This document shows positions 8,358 through 16,297 of a stretch of DNA of 64,000 bases, piece after piece. Both the position numbers and the translations under genes were made by a program. The notes beneath the pieces are model-generated. The model was not told the origin of the DNA. It saw only the letters and a program-made list of their open reading frames with translations, and made no database searches. The first letter of the stretch is position 1. Each line of letters opens with the position of its first letter. The stretch covers positions 496,001-560,000 of the forward strand of contig CAVSUB010000001.1 in the NCBI GenBank assembly GCA_963730995.1, given 5' to 3'. This DNA comes from CAVSUB01 sp963730995. GTDB taxonomy: Bacteria; Acidobacteriota; Vicinamibacteria; Vicinamibacterales; 2-12-FULL-66-21.

Positions 8358-9776
8358 TCACGACTCCGTCCGGACGTACTCGAAGTTGATCGGCAGCTGA
8401 TGGATGCCCCGGAGCGGCGGGGCGATGTAGTTCGCGAACTTGCCGGGCTCGTAGACCGGCTCCGCCATGATGCTGAGGAGGTACTCCCGATCGGCGGGTG
8501 ACGGCAGCCACTCGTGCCGGCGACGATTCCACTCGTGATCGGAGAGCGGCGCACCCTGTGGATCGAAGTGCAGCGACGAGAACATCCCGATTCCCCGGTT
8601 GAACTTCCGATCGGGCAGCGCAAGGCGATCGCCGATGCCGTGTCGCTCCAGGATCCTGTTCCAACGGTTCACGCCCGCCTGGCAGTCACCGACGTACCAG
8701 TCGCGCAGCACCTCATTCATCGCGGTTCGCATCGCGATGCTGCGCCGCTCCAGCCGGCCCTCTGCGGCCACTTCCAACTCGTAGAGCTGCTCGATGACCC
8801 GGTGATCGTCCCACTTCTCTTCCTGCGCGCGGCCCTTGAGGCCGTTCGCGAAATACGACGCGGCATTCGTGGAGATCTCGTTACCGTGAAGATCGAGACT
8901 GAGGCTGAACCAGAGGTTGATGAACCGCTGCAACGTCGCCAGGTCGATCCCCCCGAGCGCGCGCACGTCCTCGGAGAACCCCGCCTGTTTCATCAGTTGG
9001 CAGGTGCGCTCGATGATTCGGGCGACCCCGGTTTCGCCGACGAACATGTGATGCGCTTCCTCGGTGAGCATGAAGCGCGTCGTGCGGGACAGCGGGTCTA
9101 GCGAGCTCTCGGACAGCGACAGCAGCTGTGACTTCCCGTCGCGATCGGTGAACATCGTGAACATGAAGAAGTCGAGCCAGTTGTCGATCGGTTCGTTGAA
9201 CGCGTCGAGGATTCGCGGCTTGTCGCGGTTGCCGCTCTGGCGCTCGAGAAGTTCCTCGGCTTCGTCCCGCCCGTCGCGTCCGAAGTACGAGTGCAGCAGA
9301 TAAACCATCGCCCACAGGTGACGGCCTTCCTCGACGTTGACCTGGAACAGGTTGCGGAGGTCGTACAGGCTCGGGCAGCGGTTGCCGAGCCACCGCTGCT
9401 GCTCGACGCTCGCCGGCTCCGTGTCCCCCTGGGTGACCACGAGACGACGGAGCTGATTGCGGAACTCGCCGGGCACCTCCTGCCAGACGGGCTGGCCCAG
9501 AAGGTCGCCGAACCCGATCCGGCGATCGTGCACGGGATCGGCGAGGAAGATGCCCCACCGATATTCCGGCAGCTTCACGTACTCGAAGTGCGCCCAGCCC
9601 GCGGGATCCACGCTGACCGCCGTCCGCACGTACACCTGGTGGTAGTCCTGGAATCCCTGCGGGCCCATGTCGCGCCACCACTGGATGTACTTCGGCTGCC
9701 AGTGCTCGAGCGCGCGTTGAAGGCGCTTGTTGCTCGACAGTCCGACGTTGTTCGGGATCTTTTCGGCTGAAATCAT
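8358..9776 (-). CDS. boxB: benzoyl-CoA 2,3-epoxidase, oxygenase subunit BoxB
   Basis: A 472-residue protein, matching the usual BoxB length of about 473. BoxB is the di-iron oxygenase that turns benzoyl-CoA into its 2,3-epoxide in the aerobic hybrid pathway. Candidate iron ligands are visible as ExxRH-type (VEEGRHLW) and EExxH-type (TEEAHHMF) motifs; the FTMFTDRDGK segment is typical too. I choose the ATG at 9776 (MISAEKIPNNV). A GTG at 9800 would add eight residues encoded by a GC-rich repeat. No clear Shine-Dalgarno precedes either. It lies downstream of boxC, separated by a 71-bp tandem repeat. The reductase partner BoxA is not in the window. Confidence 0.93.
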   Translation of the reverse strand: MISAEKIPNNVGLSSNKRLQRALEHWQPKYIQWWRDMGPQGFQDYHQVYVRTAVSVDPAGWAHFEYVKLPEYRWGIFLADPVHDRRIGFGDLLGQPVWQEVPGEFRNQLRRLVVTQGDTEPASVEQQRWLGNRCPSLYDLRNLFQVNVEEGRHLWAMVYLLHSYFGRDGRDEAEELLERQSGNRDKPRILDAFNEPIDNWLDFFMFTMFTDRDGKSQLLSLSESSLDPLSRTTRFMLTEEAHHMFVGETGVARIIERTCQLMKQAGFSEDVRALGGIDLATLQRFINLWFSLSLDLHGNEISTNAASYFANGLKGRAQEEKWDDHRVIEQLYELEVAAEGRLERRSIAMRTAMNEVLRDWYVGDCQAGVNRWNRILERHGIGDRLALPDRKFNRGIGMFSSLHFDPQGAPLSDHEWNRRRHEWLPSPADREYLLSIMAEPVYEPGKFANYIAPPLRGIHQLPINFEYVRTES

Positions 9777-9786
9777 TTTTTTAGTG

Positions 9787-9808
9787 CCGCGGGGCCCCAC
9801 CCCCGCGG
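9787..9808. repeat. GC-rich palindrome before boxB, dispersed repeat family
   Basis: An 8-bp perfect stem (CCGCGGGG / CCCCGCGG) with a 6-nt loop. The inner 20 bases (9788-9807) are the exact reverse complement of 15253-15272 upstream of lipA. Related GC-rich palindromic elements follow boxR (about 13330-13440) and sit inside the start of the phosphodiesterase gene (about 61975-62101). It lies in the boxC-boxB spacer and might attenuate or process the mRNA. Confidence 0.7.
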
Positions 9809-9814
9809 CCCATT

Positions 9815-10060
9815 CGGCGCTTCGCTTCGCTCGCGCCTGGTTTGTGACGACTATCCGCCTTCAGAACGATTCGCGATTCTGACTCCGGCGCTACGCTTCG
9901 CTCGCGCCTGATTTGTGACGACTATCCGCCTTCAGAACGATTTGCGATTCTGACTCCGGCGCTTCGCTTCGCTCGCGCCTGGTTTGTGACGACTATCCGC
10001 CTTCAGAACGAATTGCGATTCCGACTCCAGCGTTTCGCTTCGCTCGCGCCTGGTTTGCAG
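9815..10060. repeat. 71-bp tandem repeat, about 3.5 copies, between boxC and boxB
   Basis: Units begin near 9815, 9886, 9957 and 10028 with an exact 71-nt period; the fourth copy decays after about 10060. Each unit carries two inverted repeats. One is GGCGC...GCGCC around a CTTCGCTTCG loop. The other is TCAGAA...TTCTGA around a 10-nt loop, which is imperfect in copy 3. The array fills most of the 411-bp boxC-boxB spacer and contains no gene. Confidence 0.9.
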
Positions 10061-10187
10061 CGCCTACCCGGTTTCAGACGGTTCCGAGACCGGCGCCCGG
10101 TTTTCAGTCCGGAGCTTTCAGCCAGCGGCCTGTGCTTTCCCCGCACGCACGAACGCCCGGAGCAACTGGGTCAGCTGGAAGCCTTCT

Positions 10188-11852
10188 TCACGTCCGTCTG
10201 AAATCAAACTCCGGCCGGGACTGCGTGCCGTACGCGGTGAGCGCGCCGGTCTCGCCGACGGCGTTCGGGCGCTGGAAGATCCAGTTCTGCCACGCGGTGA
10301 GGCGTCCGAAGATCTTCGTCTCCATCGTTTCCGGACCGGCAAATCGCAAGTTCGCTTCCATTCCGGTCAGCGCGTCAGGCGAGAGGGCTGCGCGCGCTTC
10401 GATCGCCATCCGGATCTCGTCTTCCCAATCGAGCTCGTCGGGGGCGAAGGAGACCAGGCCGGCATCGAGAGCTTCCTGCGGATCGAACGGGTGCCCCTCG
10501 CCGAGCAGCTCCTCCACGTGAGCCGAGTCGCCGATGAAACGGGTCTCGAGCCGGGTCAGGCCGTTGCTCATCGTCAACAATCCGCTGTTCATCTCCGACA
10601 GGGCGATGGCGACCGGGCGATCGGGATCGTCGAGCATATACGCGCGATCGGCAGCCAACGCCAGCTCGAACAGCGTCCCGGCCCAGCAGCTTCCCGGCTC
10701 GATGAGCGCGAAGAAGCTGCGCGCCGTCAGATCGAGACGTTTCAACGTGCGCTTGATCAAGTGGACGATCTCGCGGACGAGCCAATGCTCTCGATGCTCG
10801 AGCAGCGTGCGATCGATCGACAGCACCCGATCGACATTCCCCGTCGTCCGAAGTACCACCGTTCCGATCAGCGGCTCGTTCATCCTCAGACGCAGGAGCG
10901 CGTCATCGAGCTCTCGAAACGCTCGAAGCGGCCAGAACCGGTCGCCGGCAGCGAGGATGCCGTCTGGATCGGTCGGCTCGGGCGCATCGGGGCCCGCGAT
11001 CGTCAGATCGGCGACTCGCTTCTGCCGATCGAAGTCGACTCGAACCGACGAGTACTGCCAGCGGCCTGGCTCGATCTGTTTCGCGATCGGCCCGAGCGCG
11101 ATGCCCGGACCCCTGACCGGCCGATCGGAACCAGCCGCAAGTTCCCCAGCCCGCTTTGCCACGCGATCGCGGAATTGGCTCGTTGGAAAGACTGCGTCGA
11201 CCAGCCGCCACTCGACCGCCCGCTTTCCCTTCACGCCCTCGGCGACGGTTGCAAAGACGTCCGCCAGATCGCGTCGGACTCTTCGCTTGTCCACGACGCG
11301 CGTCAGGCCACCAGTACCGGGGAGCACGCCGAGCAGCGGCGTCTCAGGGAGGCTGACCGCGGAGTTCCCGTCATCGACCAGGACGATCTCGTCGCACGCC
11401 AGCGCGAGCTCGTATCCGCCACCCGCGCAGATGCCGTTCAAGGCCGCTAGAAACTTCAGCCCGCTGTGGCGGCTCGCGTCTTCCATCGCGAGCCGCGTCT
11501 CGTTCGTGAACTTGCAGAAATTGACCTTCCAGGCGTGGGAGGCGCCTCGAAGCATGAAGATGTTCGCGCCCGCACAGAAGACGCGCTCCTTCAGGCTCGT
11601 GATGACGACCGTGCGCACCTCGGGATGCTCGAAACGGATCCGCTGGACGGCATCCGCCAGCTCGATGTCGACCCCCAGATCGTACGAGTTCAGCTTCAAC
11701 CGGTAGTCAGGCTGGAGACCGCCGTCTTCCTTGACGTCCATCGCCAGCGTCGCGACAACGCCGTCGAACGACAGCTTCCAGTGGACGTAACTCGAGGGAT
11801 CGCGCTCGAAGTCGACAGGCGCCACCGTCGCGTTCTGGCTCGCGAGCTCCAC
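10188..11852 (-). CDS. boxC: 2,3-epoxybenzoyl-CoA dihydrolase BoxC
   Basis: A 554-residue member of the enoyl-CoA hydratase (crotonase) superfamily with two crotonase-like halves, the length and layout of BoxC. The oxyanion-hole regions are visible (VFCAGANIFML and NGICAGGGYELALACDE), as is the conserved end RPEFDFRRT. BoxC hydrolyses and opens the ring of 2,3-epoxybenzoyl-CoA, releasing formate and the aliphatic semialdehyde-CoA. The start is GTG at 11852, about 43 nt downstream of the palindrome at 11895-11927. It is the first gene of the boxC-boxB-kynureninase-like unit and is divergent from boxR. Confidence 0.93.
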   Translation of the reverse strand: MELASQNATVAPVDFERDPSSYVHWKLSFDGVVATLAMDVKEDGGLQPDYRLKLNSYDLGVDIELADAVQRIRFEHPEVRTVVITSLKERVFCAGANIFMLRGASHAWKVNFCKFTNETRLAMEDASRHSGLKFLAALNGICAGGGYELALACDEIVLVDDGNSAVSLPETPLLGVLPGTGGLTRVVDKRRVRRDLADVFATVAEGVKGKRAVEWRLVDAVFPTSQFRDRVAKRAGELAAGSDRPVRGPGIALGPIAKQIEPGRWQYSSVRVDFDRQKRVADLTIAGPDAPEPTDPDGILAAGDRFWPLRAFRELDDALLRLRMNEPLIGTVVLRTTGNVDRVLSIDRTLLEHREHWLVREIVHLIKRTLKRLDLTARSFFALIEPGSCWAGTLFELALAADRAYMLDDPDRPVAIALSEMNSGLLTMSNGLTRLETRFIGDSAHVEELLGEGHPFDPQEALDAGLVSFAPDELDWEDEIRMAIEARAALSPDALTGMEANLRFAGPETMETKIFGRLTAWQNWIFQRPNAVGETGALTAYGTQSRPEFDFRRT

Positions 11853-11894
11853 GGCGCCCAGAGTACTTTTGGCGCTCGCGGCCTGTCAAGGAAG

Positions 11895-11927
11895 TATAGT
11901 GCCCTATTCGAACGATTGGGCACTATA
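11895..11927. promoter_or_regulatory. palindromic candidate BoxR operator upstream of boxC
   Basis: Two perfect 10-bp arms, TATAGTGCCC (11895-11904) and GGGCACTATA (11918-11927), flank a 13-nt centre. The right arm continues into TGCA, giving GGCA-N6-TGCA at 11919-11932. This is one mismatch from the TGCA-N6-TGCA half-operators I recall for BzdR/BoxR of Azoarcus. The position, 43 nt before the boxC start and in the shared region with boxR, fits control by the benzoyl-CoA sensor BoxR. Confidence 0.6.
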
Positions 11928-12113
11928 ATGCACAGCGCGACGAGGGCACATGACTGGAGTGACGAGGGTGAGTTCTTCAGGCTACGCCTGGACCGGCGGG
12001 AGGGCAGCGCCTTCACACCAGCAAGAGTGGAGTTGTTGACGATGCCGTCAGGAGAACCGGGGTTGCGAACGAATCGAAGAGGAGTTCGGTCGGGGCGATG
12101 TCAGGAGGCCGGA

Positions 12114-12137
12114 CTCGAGAGGCCGAAGCCTCTCGAG
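12114..12137 (-). terminator. 10-bp stem with CGAA loop after the small ORF
   Basis: Arms CTCGAGAGGC and GCCTCTCGAG pair perfectly around CGAA. The stem begins 13 nt beyond the stop of the small minus-strand ORF ending at 12150. No T-run follows on either strand, so intrinsic termination is uncertain. It may be a 3'-end stabiliser. Confidence 0.4.
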
Positions 12138-12149
12138 CGCGGGCAGATC

Positions 12150-12374
12150 TCAATACTCGTCGCCGCCAAAGTAGCTGTCTGTCATCGAGGACCTGGATCT
12201 GGCCGCCGGTTCGAAGCCAGGTGCAGGCTCCGCCTGCGAACCGAGACGCTCGCGGATCCGATCCTGCAGCCAGCCGATGGCGTCAGGTTCAACGTGACGC
12301 AGCGCCTGCCACTCCGATTCGGGCAACACGATCGTCAAGGTGCGGGTCACTTCGTGCGCGTCCAACTTGCTCAT
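12150..12374 (-). CDS. small hypothetical protein, 74 residues
   Basis: Starts MSKLDAHEVTRTLTIVLPE at an ATG at 12374 and ends SYFGGDEY. The composition is that of a real protein: a beta-like stretch (RTLTIVLP), then an amphipathic helix (WLQDRIRERLG), reminiscent of small ribbon-helix-helix-type proteins. I do not recognise the family. There is no strong Shine-Dalgarno. A perfect hairpin lies just past its stop. It sits alone between divergent boxC and boxR, so it could be co-regulated with either, or be unrelated. Confidence 0.45.
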   Translation of the reverse strand: MSKLDAHEVTRTLTIVLPESEWQALRHVEPDAIGWLQDRIRERLGSQAEPAPGFEPAARSRSSMTDSYFGGDEY

Positions 12375-12550
12375 GGTCGTCAATCTACGATCTCTTCCGC
12401 AACCTGTCGTGCAGAAGTTTCGCATGGGCTGCATGCGCCGACCTTATGGCGTGCGCATCACGCGTCCGCATGGGCTCTATCAGTCTCACGCATGACATCC
12501 GGTTACGAGCAAAACGGCTGGGGTGGGTACAACGGGATGAAGACGGAATC

Positions 12551-13304
12551 ATGAACGCCCGGGAACTGTTGCGAACACTGGGCGATCGGGTCAGGACGAT
12601 GCGCCTCCAGCGCTGCTGGACGCTGCGGGACATGGCGCGCGAATCCGGGATATCCAGTCGGTTCCTGGTTCAGCTCGAGAGCGGCCGGGGCAACATCTCG
12701 GTACGCCGGCTGGCTGACATTGCTGCGGCGCTGAACACGTCGCCGGCCGCGCTCCTTGCGCCCACCGGGACAGCCCCACAGCCGGCTATCGTCGCCCTCC
12801 TCGGACTTCGAGGCGCCGGCAAGACGACCGTGGGACGCCGCCTGGCAAGGCGGCTTGGACGCCCGTTCGTCGAGCTCGATCGGCGCATTGAAGAATCGGC
12901 GGATCTGAGCCTCGCCGAGATCTTCGCGCTGCACGGCGAGGACTACTACCGCAGGCTCGAGAGCGACGTCTTGCAGCAGGTGCTCCTCGAACAGCAGCCG
13001 ATCATCCTTGCCACCGGAGGGGGCCTGGTGACCTCGCCGGAGACCTACTACACTGCTTCGAAACTCCGCGGTCACGATCTGGCTGCGCGCCAGGCCCGAG
13101 GACCACTGGAACCGCGTCGTCCGCCAGGGCGACCGCCGGCCGATGACCGATCATCCACAGGCGATGGCCGATCTCCGCGTTCTCCTGGCCGCGCGTGAGC
13201 CGCTTTATGCGTCCGCCTCGATCGTCATCGACACGAGCTCGAAGCCGATCACGAAGGTCGTCGAGGCCGTCGAGCGCGCCGTTCACGCCGCAATCGGAGG
13301 CTAG
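12551..13304 (+). pseudogene. boxR: BoxR, benzoyl-CoA-responsive repressor (XRE + shikimate-kinase-like), frameshifted
   Basis: An N-terminal helix-turn-helix of the XRE type (MARESGISSRFLVQLESGRG) is followed by a shikimate-kinase-like domain with a P-loop (GLRGAGKTTVGRRLA). This is the BoxR/BzdR architecture; in that family the kinase-like domain senses benzoyl-CoA. The frame from ATG 12551 wanders after residue 167. Skipping one base near 13052 restores LLRNSAVTIWLRARPEDHW through DRRPMTDHPQAMADLR to a stop at 13302-13304, giving about 250 residues as expected. The gene is therefore whole apart from one surplus base. It is divergent from boxC, facing the palindrome at 11895. Confidence 0.88.
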
Positions 13305-13319
13305 AAGCTATCTCATGAA

Positions 13320-13440
13320 CCTGCGCTCGTTTCACGAAGCGAGCGAACGACAGTGAGCCAGCCACGCGAGCGGAGCGCGCCGGCGAAGCGGCGCGCGAGA
13401 GCGCGTGTCGGGGAGTCCGAGGGGCGAAGCCCCTCGGATG
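13320..13440. repeat. GC-rich palindromic element after boxR and pheA
   Basis: The gap between boxR and the convergent pheA is filled with GCGAGCG/GAGCGGAGC-type sequence. It ends in a 9-bp stem with GAA loop at 13417-13437 (arms CCGAGGGGC / GCCCCTCGG), only 10 nt from the pheA stop. The hairpin may end transcription from either side. The same GTCC-G-rich hairpin layout recurs at 62080-62101. Confidence 0.65.
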
Positions 13441-13446
13441 AGACTG

Positions 13447-14289
13447 TCACGAACGGGGTTGACCGGCCGGCGGCTCGGCGGTCCATCGTGCGTAGGAGCC
13501 AAGCGTCTTGACCCAGCGCGCAGACTCCGAGAGGTGCTCGATCGCGCGCGCTCCGCGAACGTCCTCCCGGCCCACACCGACGTCGGCGTAGAACAGGTAC
13601 TCCCACGGCAGCCCGCGTGCGGGGCGCGACTCCAGCTTGGTGAGGTCGATGTCTCTCAGCGCAAACACGCTCAGCGCCTTGAATAGCGCTCCAGGCGCGT
13701 TGTGCAGCGCAAAGGCGAGCGTCGTCTTGTCGGGAGGACCCAGCGGCTGCGGATCGCGAGAGATCACGATGAAGCGCGTGATGTTGTCCTCGAAATCCTG
13801 GATGCCCGCCTTGAGGATGTCCAGACCGAAGATCTCCGCGGCACGGGCCGACGCGATCGCGGCGGTGTCCCGCAGCCCGCCCTCCCGGATCAACCGCGCG
13901 CTGCCGGCTGTGTCGTACGTCGCCACGACTTCGACGCCCGGCAACGTGCGAACGTACCGCTCGCACTGCGCGAGCGCCTGCGGATGCGAGAAGACCCGCC
14001 GGATTCTCGCCAGGGACGTCCCCGGGAGCGCGAGCAGGTTGTGAACGACCGTCAGCTCCGTTTCGCCGACGATCGGCAGCTCGTGTTCGAGCAGCAGGTC
14101 GTAGTTGCGATGAATGCTCCCGCCAACGGAGTTTTCGATGGGCAGGATACCGTGCGTCACCGTGGCCGCCTCCACGGCGGCGAACACGTCCTCGAACCGC
14201 TCGAGGGCAACGGTCTCGCTTTCGGGCCACCCGCGCCGCGCCGCGGATTCGCTGTAGGCGCCTGTCGCGCCCTGGAATGCGATACGCAT
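13447..14289 (-). CDS. pheA: prephenate dehydratase
   Basis: A 280-residue monofunctional prephenate dehydratase, which converts prephenate to phenylpyruvate in phenylalanine synthesis. The catalytic domain shows FQGATGAYSESAA at the start and GILPIENSVGGSIHRNYDLL in the middle. The C-terminal ACT domain carries the regulatory ESRP motif (LTKLESRPARGLPWEYLFY), so feedback by phenylalanine is expected. I take the ATG at 14289; a TTG directly before it is also in frame. The upstream heptad array provides GGGGAG about 9 nt before the ATG. The gene stops 10 nt short of a GC-rich hairpin shared with boxR. Confidence 0.93.
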   Translation of the reverse strand: MRIAFQGATGAYSESAARRGWPESETVALERFEDVFAAVEAATVTHGILPIENSVGGSIHRNYDLLLEHELPIVGETELTVVHNLLALPGTSLARIRRVFSHPQALAQCERYVRTLPGVEVVATYDTAGSARLIREGGLRDTAAIASARAAEIFGLDILKAGIQDFEDNITRFIVISRDPQPLGPPDKTTLAFALHNAPGALFKALSVFALRDIDLTKLESRPARGLPWEYLFYADVGVGREDVRGARAIEHLSESARWVKTLGSYARWTAEPPAGQPRS

Positions 14290-14295
14290 CAAATA

Positions 14296-14408
14296 GCTCC
14301 CCGCTTCCCGCTTCCAGCTTCCCGCTCCCGGCTTCCAGGCTCGCGCTTACGCCGACCGTCTGCCAGCCAGTTCCGAAACCCGGCCGCGAGCTGGAAGCTG
14401 GAAGCCGT
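14296..14408. repeat. heptad array with inverse copy upstream of pheA
   Basis: Six or so 7-bp units of the type CGCTTCC (14302 to about 14345) are followed, after a spacer, by the same unit in reverse complement (GGAAGCT, 14389-14407). The transcript could fold back on itself. It fills the gap between the UPF0173 gene and pheA, and the unit nearest pheA doubles as its ribosome site. Confidence 0.7.
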
Positions 14409-14409
14409 T

Positions 14410-15111
14410 TCAGCTCGCCGTCTCCCCCGGCCTCAGGACGAGAACATCCACGCCCAGCGGTTCGACGAGATGTCGGAGCCGATCCGGTGTGCCGGTGAGG
14501 ATCGGAAATGTCCCGAAGTGCATCGGCACGACCTGGCGGATCCCCAGCATCTGGCATGCGCGGGCGGCGGCTTCCGGTCCCATCGTGTAGTAGTCCCCAA
14601 TCGGGAGAAAGGCGATCTCCGGCGCGTACATCTCCCCGATGAGACGCATGTCACCAAAGAGCGCCGTGTCGCCGGCAAAATAGAAGCGCTGCCCGGTCTC
14701 CAGCTTCACGACGAAGCCGGCCGGCTCGCCCAGATACACGTTGACGTCGTTTTCGACGATGCTGCTCGTGTGCACGGCGGTCACAAGCGTGACTTCGAGC
14801 CCTGCGATCGCGATCGTGCCGCCGAAGTTCAAACCATGGACGTTCTGGAGACCCTTGTGCTCGAGCCAGAGACGCAATTCGTTGATCGTGACGACCGGCG
14901 CGCCTGTCGCCCGGCCCACGCTGACGACGTCGCCTGAGTGGTCCGAGTGGCCGTGCGAGAGGAGAATCAGATCGGCCTTGTCGATCCGCTTGCGATCGGC
15001 AGGACATGCCGGATTCCCTTCGAGCCACGGATCCGTGACGATGCGTTTGCCGCCGGGCGTAGTGATGATGAAGGTCGAGTGGCCGAGCCACGTAATCGAG
15101 AGCGTCGCCAT
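14410..15111 (-). CDS. UPF0173 metal-dependent hydrolase (metallo-beta-lactamase fold)
   Basis: A 233-residue protein with the metallo-beta-lactamase fold. It has the start MATLSITWLGHSTFII, the metal motif HGHSDH, the second metal region (FAGDTALFGDM) and MHFGTFPILTG near the end. This is the YtkL/UPF0173 family, whose substrate is unsettled. Translation most likely starts at ATG 15111. A -10-like TATACT lies at 15118-15123, only 6 nt upstream, and no Shine-Dalgarno is present, so the mRNA may be leaderless. The longer frame from 15159 would include that promoter. Confidence 0.85.
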   Translation of the reverse strand: MATLSITWLGHSTFIITTPGGKRIVTDPWLEGNPACPADRKRIDKADLILLSHGHSDHSGDVVSVGRATGAPVVTINELRLWLEHKGLQNVHGLNFGGTIAIAGLEVTLVTAVHTSSIVENDVNVYLGEPAGFVVKLETGQRFYFAGDTALFGDMRLIGEMYAPEIAFLPIGDYYTMGPEAAARACQMLGIRQVVPMHFGTFPILTGTPDRLRHLVEPLGVDVLVLRPGETAS

Positions 15112-15117
15112 CCGGGT

Positions 15118-15123
15118 AGTATA
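15118..15123 (-). promoter_or_regulatory. -10-like hexamer of a probable leaderless promoter
   Basis: TATACT on the minus strand ends 6 nt before the ATG at 15111. Transcription would then begin at or next to the start codon. No clear -35 hexamer is visible. Confidence 0.4.
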
Positions 15124-15177
15124 ATTGAGGGGTAGGATCCCTCCCGCCCTTGCTGGCATGCGTCTTCAGGCTGTCGC

Positions 15178-15322
15178 CGCTAACCAGCCGCGACCGAAAG
15201 CGCCTGCGGCCCGCGCGAGGATAGCGAGTCTTCGAGCGCCGCAGCGCGAGCGCGCGGGGGTGGGGCCCCGCGTGCATTGAGAAAAGAAGCGCCGCACAGC
15301 GCGGAGGCGAGGCCCCGCGGCT
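15178..15322. repeat. GC-rich element upstream of lipA
   Basis: A dense run of GCGCGAG/GCGGGG sequence. It contains the 20-mer CGCGGGGGTGGGGCCCCGCG at 15253-15272, identical in reverse complement to 9788-9807 before boxB, and a second GGCCCCGCGG at 15311-15320 ending just before the lipA ATG. It fills the divergent gap between the UPF0173 gene and lipA. Confidence 0.65.
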
Positions 15323-15325
15323 TTC

Positions 15326-16267
15326 ATGATGACGACGACACCACTCCCCTTCATTCGAGGACGCAAGGCTCGTCCTGAAGCGCTTCCGAAGCAGCCCAAG
15401 CCTTCCTGGCTGAAAGTCCGCGCGCCTGGTTCAGAGAACTACCATCGGCTCAAGGGGCTGATGCGCACGCTGAACCTGCACACCGTGTGCGAAGAGGCGA
15501 ACTGCCCCAACATCGGCGAGTGCTGGCACCACGGGACCGCGACGTTCATGATTCTCGGCGACGCGTGCACGCGCTCGTGCGGGTATTGCAACGTCGTGCA
15601 CGGCACACCCGCGCCGGCCGATACTCGAGAACCCGTGAACGTCGCCAGCGCGATCCAGACCCTGGCACTCGAGTACGTCGTGATCACGTCGGTCGATCGC
15701 GACGACCTTCCGGACGGCGGCGCCTCGCATTTCGCTGAGACCATCACCGAGACGCGCGCCCGCATCCCGCAGTGCCGCGTCGAGGTGCTGATTCCAGACT
15801 TCAAAGGCGACGAGCAGGCGCTACGCACCGTGCTCGATGCGGGACCCGACATCCTCAATCACAACATCGAGACTGTCCCACGCCTGTACCGAACAGCACG
15901 CCCTGGAGGCCGTTACGACCGCGCGCTGCAGTTGCTCGATCGCTCGCGCACCTATGCGCCGAGCGTGCCGACCAAGTCGGGGCTCATGGTGGGACTCGGC
16001 GAAGAGCTCGACGAGGTCGTGTCGACGCTGCGCGATCTGCGGCAGGTCGGCTGCCAGATCGTCACGATAGGCCAATACCTTCGGCCGTCGCTGGCCAATC
16101 TGCCGATGTCTCGGTACTACACGCCAGCCGAGTTTGCCGACCTCAAGCAGATCGGACTGGATCTGGGCTTCGGACACGTGGAGTCGGGCCCGCTCGTCCG
16201 CAGTTCGTACCACGCGCACGAACAGACGAAGAATCTAGAATCTAGAAGTCAGAATTCAGAATTCTGA
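15326..16267 (+). CDS. lipA: lipoyl synthase
   Basis: A 313-residue radical-SAM lipoyl synthase that inserts two sulfurs into protein-bound octanoate. Both iron-sulfur motifs are intact: the auxiliary cluster CEEANCPNIGEC and the radical-SAM CTRSCGYC. The conserved end RSSYHA follows. Its products are needed by the E2 subunit encoded at 18700-20178. The last dozen residues (NLESRSQNSEF) are encoded by a GAATCTA/GAATTCA heptad array, which also supplies the stop codon, so the native C-terminus has probably been extended by the repeat. It converges on the uracil-DNA glycosylase gene with a 19-bp overlap inside that array. Confidence 0.95.
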   Translation: MMTTTPLPFIRGRKARPEALPKQPKPSWLKVRAPGSENYHRLKGLMRTLNLHTVCEEANCPNIGECWHHGTATFMILGDACTRSCGYCNVVHGTPAPADTREPVNVASAIQTLALEYVVITSVDRDDLPDGGASHFAETITETRARIPQCRVEVLIPDFKGDEQALRTVLDAGPDILNHNIETVPRLYRTARPGGRYDRALQLLDRSRTYAPSVPTKSGLMVGLGEELDEVVSTLRDLRQVGCQIVTIGQYLRPSLANLPMSRYYTPAEFADLKQIGLDLGFGHVESGPLVRSSYHAHEQTKNLESRSQNSEF

Positions 16268-16297
16268 GTTGTACCGGCGTCGCCTGGAGGCGACGCC
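16230..16297. repeat. heptad array plus 10-bp palindrome shared by two convergent 3' ends
   Basis: Units GAATCTA, GAATCTA, GAAGTCA, GAATTCA (16231 on) run into a perfect hairpin at 16276-16297 (arms GGCGTCGCCT / AGGCGACGCC). The near-palindromic CAGAATTCAGAATTCTGA at 16250-16267 reads as QNSEF-stop on both strands. It gives the stops of lipA (plus) and of the glycosylase (minus). The same palindrome recurs at 17056-17077, on the other side of the glycosylase gene. Confidence 0.85.

Noticed and set aside
9815..10060. CRISPR array
   Set aside because: The 71-bp units are contiguous, with no unique spacers and no cas genes nearby.
12098..12550. Upstream extension of boxR
   Set aside because: The 151 extra codons show no family resemblance. 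BoxR proteins begin with the helix-turn-helix close to the ATG at 12551.
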